Shown here one piece after another: positions 33,479 to 41,274 of a stretch of 55,879 nucleotides of DNA; position 1 is the first letter of the stretch; each line of letters starts with the position of its first letter. Source of the stretch: a virus; the IMG/VR virus record IMGVR_UViG_3300018079_000013, positions 1-55,879 of that record. One strand, given 5' to 3'. The translations under genes were made by a program, and so were the position numbers. Under the pieces are notes generated by a model, which searched no databases, had not been told where the DNA came from, and saw only the letters and a list, made by a program, of their open reading frames with translations.

Positions 33479-34104
33479 AAAATTTATGGGTAGATGCAGG
33501 TAACGATCCAGATTTCAATAAAGGTGACCAGCATAAAATTGATGGTTACTTCCTAGCAATGTTCGACTCACGCACGACACTCACTCAACTCCAAGCTATC
33601 AAGGCTAAGGGACATACCTGTGGAATCTATATGGTAACGAACTGGCCGCAGTTCGTTGGAAAAAGCCCCACTGAGATTGCAGCGATCGTGAATAGCGAAT
33701 TTCAGCGCGTTCTCCTCTCAGGACTCCGCGTGCAGTTTGATATGGAGGAGCATGATCCAGAGAAGATAGCTACTGTTCTTGAGGAGTGGCGAAAACTACA
33801 ACCAAAAATCAACACATCTTGGACGATGGAAAGTTTTCAGGGGGGGTGGATGTCACCTAGTTTCGTGTCTCGTATGCTAGCATGTAAGGTAAGAATCGTA
33901 CCTCAGTTCTATAAGGGCAACATGGGCGCTGTCGATGACCCCTGGGGATTGCTAGCCGAACAGGTGGCTCAGGACATGGCACTCCGCGATCTCACTCGAC
34001 GAGGCTTTCCTGAGTCTCTTGTTACCGGGTTCTATGATGCAGCTACGTTGCCTCAAGGAACGCCCTGGGATGGATTTGCATTTACCCAAGGTAGACTGCC
34101 ATAA
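33475..34104 (+). CDS. Predicted TIM-barrel muralytic protein (GH25-like)
   Basis: The 209-residue protein has barrel-like spaced strands: LWVDAGNDPD, DGYFLAMFDS, GHTCGIYMVTNW, LRVQFDMEEHDPEK, INTSWTMESFQ, VRIVPQFYKG and VTGFYDAATL. The FDMEEHD segment on the fourth strand resembles the DxE catalytic pair of GH25 lysozymes. It lies next to the endolysin. A role as a second cell-wall hydrolase is plausible; catalysis is not proven by the sequence. Confidence 0.6.
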   Translation: MKNLWVDAGNDPDFNKGDQHKIDGYFLAMFDSRTTLTQLQAIKAKGHTCGIYMVTNWPQFVGKSPTEIAAIVNSEFQRVLLSGLRVQFDMEEHDPEKIATVLEEWRKLQPKINTSWTMESFQGGWMSPSFVSRMLACKVRIVPQFYKGNMGAVDDPWGLLAEQVAQDMALRDLTRRGFPESLVTGFYDAATLPQGTPWDGFAFTQGRLP

Positions 34105-34118
34105 CGACAGGAGGGAAT

Positions 34119-34931
34119 GTGCCACTAACACCCGAGCAGGTTCCATACACCGGCCCGTATGGATTATCAACAAGCTCCTTCAAATCGAAAGGCCCAACAG
34201 CGGAAGCTATCAAGCGGGCAATGGGGCATCTTAAGTTGCTTCCGTGGGGAGACTACGATCAACATTGGAATCTCTCTCTGTGGGAAGCCTTTGCGGACTG
34301 GAAGCAATCGGTCGGACTAGTTCACGATGGTAGTTATGGCCCGAAGGCGTGGGAAAAGCTACGTGCCGCAACATACAAAAAGGATGGCAAGACGCTTTAT
34401 GCACTCGACCCTTATGCACGTAGACTGATCCAGAATGAAGCCGGAGTAGTTGCACAGTCGAAGGAGGAGGAGAAAGTACAAGCTGCGCTAGCAGAATGGG
34501 GCTACGCGATTATCGCTAATGAGCCTGACATCAGCTATTCAATGGATAGGCCGGTAGATGTAAATGTCGATCCCAATAGCAAATTTACTTCTGATTGTTC
34601 GGGCACAGTCATTCAAGCATACGCATATGCGAAGCGAAAGACCAATCTCAAAGTGCCCGATCCGTCAAAACAAAACTACAGCGGAGCAGGCAATACCGAT
34701 TGGTTCGAAGACGATCACCCGAAGGTAACCGGACAGTATCGCGTCGGTGATCTAGCTCACTTCGAAAGTTCACGTCACGTAATTATGTGCATCAAGCACG
34801 GCGATTACAAAACCGCGGAATGGGTTTCACATGGTTGGGATGGTGGGCCTAATCCGGTGATACTCGCAAAGTACCCTAGATACCCAAGCGAGTTCTTGTT
34901 TGTAGTTCGTCCACCACTATTGGAGGTTTAA
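34119..34931 (+). CDS. Endolysin, NlpC/P60-like with N-terminal wall-binding domain
   Basis: A GTG start follows GGAGGGAAT. Residues about 1-110 resemble a peptidoglycan-binding-like helical domain (EAIKRAMGHLKLLPWGDYD, SVGLVHDGSYGPKAWEKLRA). The C-terminal half carries a cysteine peptidase core: DCSGTVIQAYAYAKR (Cys about 161) and an essential-type His in SSRHVIMCIK (about 220), like NlpC/P60 or CHAP amidases. It cleaves wall peptides for lysis. The holin-like gene follows immediately. Confidence 0.85.
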   Translation: MPLTPEQVPYTGPYGLSTSSFKSKGPTAEAIKRAMGHLKLLPWGDYDQHWNLSLWEAFADWKQSVGLVHDGSYGPKAWEKLRAATYKKDGKTLYALDPYARRLIQNEAGVVAQSKEEEKVQAALAEWGYAIIANEPDISYSMDRPVDVNVDPNSKFTSDCSGTVIQAYAYAKRKTNLKVPDPSKQNYSGAGNTDWFEDDHPKVTGQYRVGDLAHFESSRHVIMCIKHGDYKTAEWVSHGWDGGPNPVILAKYPRYPSEFLFVVRPPLLEV

Positions 34932-35126
34932 GTGCTTTCACCATACATTAAGGCTACTTCAGCCGGAGTTGCTGCTGCAATCGCAGCCCTAATCGCCGGT
35001 ACAATGGACAACTCAAGTATCTCACTGTATGAAGGTCTTGTTGCTCTTGGTGCTTTCGTTGGAATTTGGAATACAACGTTCTTCGTTCCGTACTCTCCAC
35101 TTAACAACAACCTGGAGGGGCCATGA
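34932..35126 (+). CDS. Holin
   Basis: A GTG start directly after the endolysin stop. The 64 residues form two hydrophobic helices (TSAGVAAAIAALIAG and YEGLVALGAFVGIWNTTFFV) separated by a short polar turn, with a polar C-terminus. Size, topology and place fit a class II-type holin. The next 28-residue membrane peptide overlaps it. Confidence 0.75.
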   Translation: MLSPYIKATSAGVAAAIAALIAGTMDNSSISLYEGLVALGAFVGIWNTTFFVPYSPLNNNLEGP

Positions 35127-35209
35127 ACGTTGATGTCACCACCGTGCTAATTGCAGCTATCGCGGTTATGCTGTTTGTCGCAATGATTTCTGACTCGATC
35201 ACGTTCTAG
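35123..35209 (+). CDS. 28-residue membrane peptide, last rightward gene
   Basis: The ATG at 35123 overlaps the holin stop (ATGA) after CTGGAGGGGCC, a strong ribosome site. The peptide is one hydrophobic helix (VLIAAIAVMLFVAMIS) with short polar ends. It could be an antiholin or accessory pore peptide. Confidence 0.6.
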   Translation: MNVDVTTVLIAAIAVMLFVAMISDSITF

Positions 35210-35224
35210 ATAGCACAGAAGTGT

Positions 35225-35296
35225 CGGTGCCTTTCGTCCGCTTTCGGGCACCGCGCCGAAGGGGGTACGGTGTTTTCTCTCCTGCACCGTACCCCC
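35225..35296. terminator. Bidirectional terminator between converging units
   Basis: Two hairpins lie between the last rightward and last leftward genes: CGGTGCC (35225-35231) with GGCACCG (35247-35253), and GGGGGTACGGTG (35261-35272) with CACCGTACCCCC (35285-35296), a perfect 12-bp stem. No long U-tract follows, but the position is exactly that of a convergent terminator. Confidence 0.7.
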
Positions 35297-35484
35297 TATC
35301 CACAGCCTTCGATTTCTCTGCCAAGTTTATCGATATCACCATTTCGATTTGCTTGATTGTCGATCCGCTGTTGAATTTTATAACGACGCTTCTGCTCCAC
35401 ACTAATCCGTCGTTTAAGTTCTTCTCTATAGCCAGAAACAGTTGCGAGCCATTCGCGCGCAAGGAAATATTCTTCGCGTGTCAC
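35296..35484 (-). CDS. 62-residue DUF1492/ArpU-like protein
   Basis: A GTG start overlaps the upstream stop (GTGA). The basic helical sequence (TREEYFLAREWLATVSGYRE, EQKRRYKIQQRIDNQ) resembles short DUF1492 or sigma-like phage regulators. Members often control late transcription. The stop abuts the terminator hairpin. The family link is tentative. Confidence 0.6.
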   Translation of the reverse strand: MTREEYFLAREWLATVSGYREELKRRISVEQKRRYKIQQRIDNQANRNGDIDKLGREIEGCG

Positions 35485-35948
35485 ACCAATTTGAACGTTA
35501 GATCATTGATATCCGCGTACTGCGATCCCTCTTTGAACGCCAACCAGTGCAGCAAATGACGTTGCGCATCACGGCCATGTGGCGTTCCTCTTTGATACAC
35601 GCCTATTTCTCTTAGTGCTTCATCAGACCAGTATCCTTTGCCTGTTGAAGCGCTTTGCTTGTAAAACCCCACAGATGGGTACTTCTCCTGAACGAGTTCT
35701 ATCACGCCAATTAACTTCACCGGGTACAGATTAAGACCCGTCCTTGAAACATTGCGGTACTGGAAATCTTCGTACACGATGTGTAGATCATCCGCCAAGC
35801 GTAGTTCTATGGTGCGTTCAAGATAATTCTCCATTTCCAGCATCGATAGCTTACTCTGCTGTATCGATATTGCGAGCTGACGCTCATGGAAAATCGCCGT
35901 GCATAGCCCCGTTGTGACGCCTGGATCGATTGCAAGTATTGAAATCAC
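35481..35948 (-). CDS. RuvC-like RNase H-fold nuclease (Holliday junction resolvase)
   Basis: The 155-residue protein has AIDPGVTTG (about residues 6-14, first acidic strand), IVYEDF (about 57-62) and a C-terminal GRDAQRHLLHW, the usual acidic quartet layout of RuvC-type resolvases. Such enzymes clear branched DNA before packaging. A GTG start overlaps the previous gene by GTGA. Confidence 0.8.
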   Translation of the reverse strand: MISILAIDPGVTTGLCTAIFHERQLAISIQQSKLSMLEMENYLERTIELRLADDLHIVYEDFQYRNVSRTGLNLYPVKLIGVIELVQEKYPSVGFYKQSASTGKGYWSDEALREIGVYQRGTPHGRDAQRHLLHWLAFKEGSQYADINDLTFKLV

Positions 35949-36259
35949 GTCGGCTCATCCGTGTCGCCTGAGTAGCGCTCATCGGGACTTTGAGCGCCGC
36001 TCTGCTCGGGCGATCCGGCAGCCGCGCTCGTGGCTCCGAGGCCCGGAGAACGCTCGGACGACTGCCCGTTCTCGCGCATATCCGCGTAAACGCGATCGGC
36101 TGCTTGCACGATCGAACACGAAAACTTGTCACGTGTTGCCAGAATAGCCAACCCTAGTTCTTCTGGATCGTTTTTGTCTCGTGTGTCCATCGACCGGATC
36201 ATAGCACGATATGCCTCCCGTAGTTCTTTCATGTATCTATCGAAAACGAAGCTAGCCAT
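35945..36259 (-). CDS. Hypothetical 104-residue protein
   Basis: The start MASFVFDRYMKELREAYRAM is chosen by TAATG overlap after GGGGAAAA. A helical N-terminal two thirds is followed by a disordered, Ser/Gly/Pro-rich tail. It lies directly before the resolvase gene. No domain is recognised. Confidence 0.6.
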   Translation of the reverse strand: MASFVFDRYMKELREAYRAMIRSMDTRDKNDPEELGLAILATRDKFSCSIVQAADRVYADMRENGQSSERSPGLGATSAAAGSPEQSGAQSPDERYSGDTDEPT

Positions 36260-36528
36260 TATTTTCCCCATACCGCCTCAACCATGTTGAGGAGTCGATC
36301 ACGTACTTGACGAGTATCCTTTAGAGCATCGTCATCGGAAGTACGAGAACCGCATGCTTCTCTCATAACTGCATCCCATATCGATACATCGAAAGTCATA
36401 TAGGAATCCGGTCGCGTACCAGGTTCGTATGGAATCCACTGATCAGGAGGAATCAGGAATCGATCTTGTTGCGTAATGTATACACGTACAAGACGTGCAG
36501 GTGGATCATGCTCAATATACACTTTCAT
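36259..36528 (-). CDS. Hypothetical 89-residue protein
   Basis: AGAAAGGTGGTGACACC precedes the ATG at 36528. A beta-rich start (MKVYIEHDPPARLVRVYITQ) is followed by DAVMREACGSRTSDDDALKD. It overlaps neighbours by ATGA and TAATG. Unknown function. Confidence 0.6.
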   Translation of the reverse strand: MKVYIEHDPPARLVRVYITQQDRFLIPPDQWIPYEPGTRPDSYMTFDVSIWDAVMREACGSRTSDDDALKDTRQVRDRLLNMVEAVWGK

Positions 36529-36686
36529 GGTGTCACCACCTTTCTATATGATGTCCAGGTGATTTGGAAACCGACAACTCTTACTATGTGCCGTTCGTAC
36601 TTTCGCTTAACGTCGAAGTAACGATGAGCATGCGGCCCTGAAAGCGGGAAGGCAATGCCTACAGAGAGAAGATATGGCTTACTCAT
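36525..36686 (-). CDS. 53-residue basic protein
   Basis: ATGA overlaps at both ends (36686 with the previous stop, 36525-36528 with the next start) support a real gene. The product starts MSKPYLLSVGIAFPLSGPHA and is rich in Arg, Lys and Tyr. Function unknown. Confidence 0.6.
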   Translation of the reverse strand: MSKPYLLSVGIAFPLSGPHAHRYFDVKRKYERHIVRVVGFQITWTSYRKVVTP

Positions 36687-36871
36687 TGCGCCTTGGCAGC
36701 TTGAACGGCAGTTTTCAATCCTTCCAAAAGTACCTTGGCCGCAACGGGTGCGTTACCATTGTGGATGATTAACCATTCAATTCCCTCTTCTGCTCTTTCC
36801 ATACTGAGCGTCTTTTTGTAAATTCTAGGCCCATATTCATTAGCATCCACGGTTACGATAAGATTTCTCAT
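36683..36871 (-). CDS. Hypothetical 62-residue protein
   Basis: The start MRNLIVTVDANEYGPRIYKK overlaps the polymerase stop (ATGA), after GGGGGATTGCAC. It has a beta-alpha pattern ending in a Lys/Ala-rich helix. It is probably co-translated with the polymerase, and a replication-accessory role is only positional. Confidence 0.6.
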   Translation of the reverse strand: MRNLIVTVDANEYGPRIYKKTLSMERAEEGIEWLIIHNGNAPVAAKVLLEGLKTAVQAAKAQ

Positions 36872-39321
36872 GTGCAATCCCCCCATGTTGGGCCGCTAGT
36901 AATATCAGCGATGAATGGAAGAGTCCAGCCAAGTTCGTCCCTGGCGCAGGATTCCATAATCTGTTTGCAAATCGTACTGTACTCATCCACGTAAGAATCC
37001 TCTACCTCAGCAACGATGGAGTCATGTACGAGATTGACAATAGCGCATCGGGATCGATCTGTTTGAGCTTCGACTCCAATAGCAGAACAGAGCGTGAGAT
37101 CGCTCGCACATGATTGCGGATAAAAATTAATTCCTTCTCGGAAAGCGGCCTGCACGTTCTCGCGTGTAAGCAAGTGGAATCGGCGCTTTCTACCGAAAGG
37201 ACTGATAAGAACTCCGCGCTTACGTATTTCCTGCTCGATTCCAAGTTCCCACTCTCCTACTCCTATGAAGGTTGTCCATACCCAATCGATGTAGGCTTGT
37301 GCACGTACTGCGTCGATACCATGCTTCTGCTGAAATGTATCAGCACCCTGACGATAGAAAACTCCGAAGTTCACATTCTTACAGGTTGACCGTTGTTCCT
37401 TGGTGAAGTCTTCTCCAAAGAATCGTCGAGCGGTTTCGTCGTGAAGGTCGAGGCCATCAGTGTAAATTTTCGAAAGTAACGAATCCCCAGAAAAAGCAGC
37501 GATACATCGTAACTCTGCCTGTGAAAAGTCAGCTTGTACAATGGTAAATCCTGGGGGCGCATGGAACAGCTTCCGAATATGAGGTAGATCCTCTTTCTCC
37601 CTCGTGATATTTTGTAGGTTCGGCTTCGAACTACTAAGGCGTCCGGAGTTGGTTCCGTGTAGATTGAGTTGAGTGTAAATCCGAGAATCTTCATCTAGCT
37701 CCGCTCGTTCGATGAGTGAAAGTATGTAAGTAGATGCCTGTTTCTGAACTTTCTGGAAACGATGGTATCGCTTAATGAATGACTTGATATGTTCCTTGCG
37801 TTCGGCATAGTCAGGTGCTTCAACTTGGCTGACCATGTTACCCTTGCGCTGTGTTACCATCGCGCCTTTGAAAGTAAATCGATCCTGCAAAATTTCCTCG
37901 CGAGCAGCATCATCCACAGAGCGCTTTGGGTTCCGCATCGTTGGAGTTGCCGGACGATTCTGCATCGCGTGCTTGATACCCCAATCATCATAGAACACTT
38001 TTGAAAGTTGCGTAGGCGATCGAGGATTCAGTAACGCATTATCGATCTGGCGTTGCATTTCTAACGTAAGCGTGTCCATTTCAGGTTTAACGACGAACTC
38101 ATAGATGTCGGCAGCACCAGGAACATCGTAGACCATACCATGAAGTTCTACACCGATGAGAAACTCATTGGCTCGAAGTAAAAGTTGGTATGTGTCCAGT
38201 ACATTGTCAGCCTTAGCACGTTCCAACTGAAGTTGGAGCAGTTGATATGTGCCCCCAACATCCATACCGGCGTATCTGTAGAATTCATCATAGTCTGTTA
38301 CGATTCCTGTCTTTTTAGTTTTCTCGATTGCAGAGCTAGAGTATTTCGGCCAGCCGAATTCATCCATGAGCAAGTAATCCAAACCGTGCACCCCGATACG
38401 TTCGTCAGTACCACTGCGCTCGTCAAGTGTGTAGCTGAGTAACATTGTGTCATGGTCTACTCGGGCTTGGATTCCATAGCTGTGGCGCAAAATCTTAGAG
38501 TCGAATTTCCCTCCGTGCCATACAAAGCTATGTCGTGGGGATTCGAGATAGGGCTTGATGTAATGGCTAAGAAAATCTCCATCTTCCCAAAGTCTCGACC
38601 GCTCTCCGAATACATACGAAGTAATTCCGTCAATACTGAATTGCACGCTGATAAGAGTGGCTTTATGGGTGATTCCTCCCCTTGTTTCAATATCCCCTGC
38701 AACTCTACCTTCGTTGGCGCTAAGAAAGTCAATTGCGTCTCTTGCTTCTTTCCCATCTTCAATTACCTCAACTATCGGCAGGGTAGGTGGTGGGTCAGGA
38801 TGGAAGGCTCGTCGGAAGTCACGTTTGAGATTCGGGAACGTTGAATCATCTCGGAGTACGAGCGCAGGGTTATTTGCAGCAACAACGGTTCGTCCACTCT
38901 GCTCGATACGGTAGCCTCGATAATTGTCAATGCTTCCGCGTCCAATAAGCTCATTAACTGCTTCACGGCCGCAGGCGATAACGAGATCGATCCCGGATAG
39001 CTCTTTACGTAGGCGCGGAGCGCACGCTTTAATCGCTTCCGGTGGAACCACCGCATCGTCCGGTGCACATAGAACAGTGTTAGTAACGAGAACTTCTCCA
39101 CGCGATACTCCATTCATCTTGAGTAGATGATCTAGCACTTTACCTGACGGGCCTGAAAACGGTTTTCCTGCAATTGCCTCGTGGTAGCCCGGTGAACGCG
39201 AAACGATAGCCGCCTTTGGCTTCTGTGGGCTTTGCGTAGGTGCACATGGACGCGAGTACAGTGGGCACTCTTCGCACAGAGCGTCAGGATGTTTTCTTAC
39301 AACAGATGTAACAGCAGCCAT
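36868..39321 (-). CDS. Uracil-DNA glycosylase-like / DNA polymerase A fusion
   Basis: The 817-residue protein has three parts. Residues 1-170 resemble family 4 uracil-DNA glycosylase with cysteines at 16, 19, 85 and 100 placed for a 4Fe-4S cluster, but the usual HPS/HPA motif reads NPA (151-153). Residues 200-370 are a DnaQ-like proofreading exonuclease with D210, E212, D274, Y350 and D354. Residues about 540-817 are family A polymerase: motif A ADFSQAELR (D598), motif B R644/K648/F652/Y656, and motif C HDS (766-768, Ser where Glu is usual). It replicates the phage genome. The N-terminal domain may recruit or sense DNA and not excise uracil. Confidence 0.9.
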   Translation of the reverse strand: MAAVTSVVRKHPDALCEECPLYSRPCAPTQSPQKPKAAIVSRSPGYHEAIAGKPFSGPSGKVLDHLLKMNGVSRGEVLVTNTVLCAPDDAVVPPEAIKACAPRLRKELSGIDLVIACGREAVNELIGRGSIDNYRGYRIEQSGRTVVAANNPALVLRDDSTFPNLKRDFRRAFHPDPPPTLPIVEVIEDGKEARDAIDFLSANEGRVAGDIETRGGITHKATLISVQFSIDGITSYVFGERSRLWEDGDFLSHYIKPYLESPRHSFVWHGGKFDSKILRHSYGIQARVDHDTMLLSYTLDERSGTDERIGVHGLDYLLMDEFGWPKYSSSAIEKTKKTGIVTDYDEFYRYAGMDVGGTYQLLQLQLERAKADNVLDTYQLLLRANEFLIGVELHGMVYDVPGAADIYEFVVKPEMDTLTLEMQRQIDNALLNPRSPTQLSKVFYDDWGIKHAMQNRPATPTMRNPKRSVDDAAREEILQDRFTFKGAMVTQRKGNMVSQVEAPDYAERKEHIKSFIKRYHRFQKVQKQASTYILSLIERAELDEDSRIYTQLNLHGTNSGRLSSSKPNLQNITREKEDLPHIRKLFHAPPGFTIVQADFSQAELRCIAAFSGDSLLSKIYTDGLDLHDETARRFFGEDFTKEQRSTCKNVNFGVFYRQGADTFQQKHGIDAVRAQAYIDWVWTTFIGVGEWELGIEQEIRKRGVLISPFGRKRRFHLLTRENVQAAFREGINFYPQSCASDLTLCSAIGVEAQTDRSRCAIVNLVHDSIVAEVEDSYVDEYSTICKQIMESCARDELGWTLPFIADITSGPTWGDCT

Positions 39322-39323
39322 AG

Positions 39324-39506
39324 TTAATCGTTACGAACTAGTACCTCGATATTTACAGGCCAGTCGTTTTGGATATCGTATGCTGCACGTAGCGCATTAG
39401 CTTTGCTATCGTAGTTCTCACTGTGCATCAAAATTTCACTGTTGCCTTCTGCTATCAACTGGATATGCCATTCATCACTCTCACCCTGTGAAACTCTAAT
39501 GTACAT
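39324..39506 (-). CDS. DUF1508 (YegP-like) small protein
   Basis: The 60 residues match the single DUF1508 beta-alpha fold: EWHIQLIAEGNSEILMHSE, then NALRAAYDIQND. AAGGGGAATC precedes the ATG, which overlaps the MazG-like gene by 11 bases. The YegP family is common and without proven function. Confidence 0.65.
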   Translation of the reverse strand: MYIRVSQGESDEWHIQLIAEGNSEILMHSENYDSKANALRAAYDIQNDWPVNIEVLVRND

Positions 39507-39975
39507 AGATGATTCCCCTTAAATCGGGTGGAGTATAGTCTGGCCCTTTAAGTATCTTACCGTCATCACGAACGATAGGATTACCGTCATAACCAAGCTT
39601 ACTCATGTTCGAACGCTGTACTTCTGCAAAGCACTCATCAAGTGGGATGCCGAATGATACCGCAGTACCACATAGGACATAGATCAGGTCGCAGATGGCA
39701 TCGGCAACCTCAACTAGATCATATCTTCTCATAGCATCCTTAAGTTCAATCCATTCTTCTCTATGTAGATTTCTACGTAGATCCCATACTCCACTTCCCG
39801 TTGCTTCAGCTTGATTCAATGGATGATCGCTAATCATAAGTCCATACGTCTCATGGAAATGCTTTACCATCTGAAAGTAGCTCGGACTCTTTTCGTAGTA
39901 TTCATGTTCACGTTGACGCTGCAATTGTTCTAGTTGCTGTCGCAGTGCTAGAACTTCATCTGTTCTATCCTCCAT
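39496..39975 (-). CDS. MazG/HisE-like nucleotide pyrophosphohydrolase
   Basis: The 159-residue protein has an N-terminal coiled coil (EVLALRQQLEQLQRQREHEY). An all-alpha NTP-PPase core follows: EEWIELKDAMRRYDLVEVAD and ICDLIYVLCGTAVSFGIPL, the ExxE and ExxD metal-binding pattern of the MazG superfamily. Phage members trim nucleotide pools or host alarmones. It is coupled to a dNMP kinase, which fits nucleotide metabolism. Confidence 0.75.
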   Translation of the reverse strand: MEDRTDEVLALRQQLEQLQRQREHEYYEKSPSYFQMVKHFHETYGLMISDHPLNQAEATGSGVWDLRRNLHREEWIELKDAMRRYDLVEVADAICDLIYVLCGTAVSFGIPLDECFAEVQRSNMSKLGYDGNPIVRDDGKILKGPDYTPPDLRGIIYVH

Positions 39976-40543
39976 GCGGTAGTCCCTTCATTAGCTCGTC
40001 TACGTCTTCGTACAGACCGTCTAAATCTCTATCATTGGTGATTAGTACATCAATCAAATCGCGCTGTAGAGGTTCCTCTGATACATGACCATCGGATTCA
40101 TAACCAGGTCGAGTAACTTCTACGATCGTTCCACCTAGATGCAAAATTCTGTAAGCCTCGTTTGAGAAACGAACATCGGTTGCGACGACGTTACCAGTCT
40201 GATAACTGTTGCGGTACATTTCCTCTTCCCACTGCTGCACCCAAAAATCTTTTCCAAAAGTGTTACGGCCCATTTCGGTTCCGAACCGTTGTAGAAAGTA
40301 TCGCCAGTCCATTGACTTGATAATTGCGTCAGGTCTACTATGTGTTGGGCCAACGAGTCGCACAGCGCACCACTTCGAATTCTTAAGATCATCGACTCGC
40401 TCTGTGGTTAGGTCGAATAGGTTCCCTACCGCTTCTTTCAATTTGTCTGCGAATGCAAGGCGAGTGAATTCGTAGTTGTCAACGAGGTACTGGCCCACTG
40501 TATCTTTGCCTACGCCTTTACAACCAGTGATTCCAATGATCAT
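39965..40543 (-). CDS. Deoxynucleoside monophosphate kinase
   Basis: The product starts MIIGITGCKGVGKDTVGQYL with a P-loop GCKGVGKD at residues 7-14. It continues FTRLAFADKLKEAVGNLF, SMDWRYFLQRFGTEMGRNTF and ATDVRFSNEAYRI, features of T4 gene 1-type dNMP kinases. It phosphorylates dNMPs toward dNTPs for replication. The start at 40543 overlaps a 40-residue membrane peptide by ATGA; longer frames lack a ribosome site. Confidence 0.85.
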   Translation of the reverse strand: MIIGITGCKGVGKDTVGQYLVDNYEFTRLAFADKLKEAVGNLFDLTTERVDDLKNSKWCAVRLVGPTHSRPDAIIKSMDWRYFLQRFGTEMGRNTFGKDFWVQQWEEEMYRNSYQTGNVVATDVRFSNEAYRILHLGGTIVEVTRPGYESDGHVSEEPLQRDLIDVLITNDRDLDGLYEDVDELMKGLPHGG

Positions 40544-40662
40544 AGTGACTTCGCTTTCTTTGCAGCAAACCAAAACAAAACCATACATAGGGCGAATCCC
40601 GAAATCAAGCCGATTACGAATCCAATCAGAGAATCGGGGATAGTAAACGTTGTAGCAAACAT
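40540..40662 (-). CDS. 40-residue membrane peptide
   Basis: The ATG at 40662 directly follows the previous stop. The TGA overlaps the kinase start. One transmembrane helix (SLIGFVIGLISGFALCMVLF) is followed by a Lys-rich end. Coupled on both sides, so likely real; function unknown. Confidence 0.6.
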   Translation of the reverse strand: MFATTFTIPDSLIGFVIGLISGFALCMVLFWFAAKKAKSL

Positions 40663-41004
40663 CTAAATCTCCGGCTCTATAGGAGGTAGAAGCGGAACGC
40701 CTCTAACGATGTCATTGCGTAGTGCTTGCTTACGCATTTCAGCAGCAGCCTGACGCAAAGTCCTCATCTCACCTAGCACTACCTCTCTATACGTGAGGTT
40801 CATTTGATCCTCGTCAATCCCAATTACATCTTTTAGCAACCGCGTTATCGTCTCTACGTGACAATGATGCTGGAATTCACCATCTCCCATGCGAAACATT
40901 TGCGACGAATCAGGAAGACGTGCCTGTGCCCACAACTTAGATTCCTCTTCAAGCTCTTTTGTCACTTTATCAAGTCGTGCCTTTATCGTGCCACCTTCAG
41001 CCAT
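40663..41004 (-). CDS. Hypothetical 113-residue helical protein
   Basis: AATAGGAGTC precedes the ATG. The protein is helical and charged (LDKVTKELEEESKLWAQARL, EMRTLRQAAAEMRKQALRN), suggesting a coiled coil. It overlaps the upstream gene by eight bases. No family is recognised. Confidence 0.6.
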   Translation of the reverse strand: MAEGGTIKARLDKVTKELEEESKLWAQARLPDSSQMFRMGDGEFQHHCHVETITRLLKDVIGIDEDQMNLTYREVVLGEMRTLRQAAAEMRKQALRNDIVRGVPLLPPIEPEI

Positions 41005-41272
41005 TTATGACTCCTATTTCGGTTAATAGTTCTACAGCAAATCTATCCCATGCTTCCTGCATATCCTCTTTCCACAGATTAAGCCATTCGTTCACGCTAA
41101 TATATTGGCTCAAAGTGTTTTTGATATCGGTTTGACACAACGTACAACTGTCGGGACGTTCCAATATAGACCTATTCATGTGGGAAACACAGTTGACAAT
41201 CGTTGTTACAGGATGGTACTTGCTTTTCAGAATCTCTTTGATATCTGATAACGCTATATCGGCTTTTGTCAT
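40997..41272 (-). CDS. Hypothetical 91-residue protein with CxxC
   Basis: GGGAGGTAAAG precedes ATG 41272 (MTKADIALSDIKEILKSKYH). It contains CTLCQTD and a Trp-rich helical end (VNEWLNLWKEDMQEAWDRF). It lies two bases after the primase stop. Unknown function. Confidence 0.6.
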   Translation of the reverse strand: MTKADIALSDIKEILKSKYHPVTTIVNCVSHMNRSILERPDSCTLCQTDIKNTLSQYISVNEWLNLWKEDMQEAWDRFAVELLTEIGVING

Positions 41273-41274
41273 CT

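Noticed and set aside
35221-35559. Plus-strand open frame after the last late gene
   Set aside because: It crosses the terminator hairpins and lies antisense to the small DUF1492-like and RuvC-like genes.
38452-38844. 130-codon plus-strand open frame within the polymerase gene
   Set aside because: It is antisense to conserved glycosylase/exonuclease coding sequence and lacks a ribosome site.
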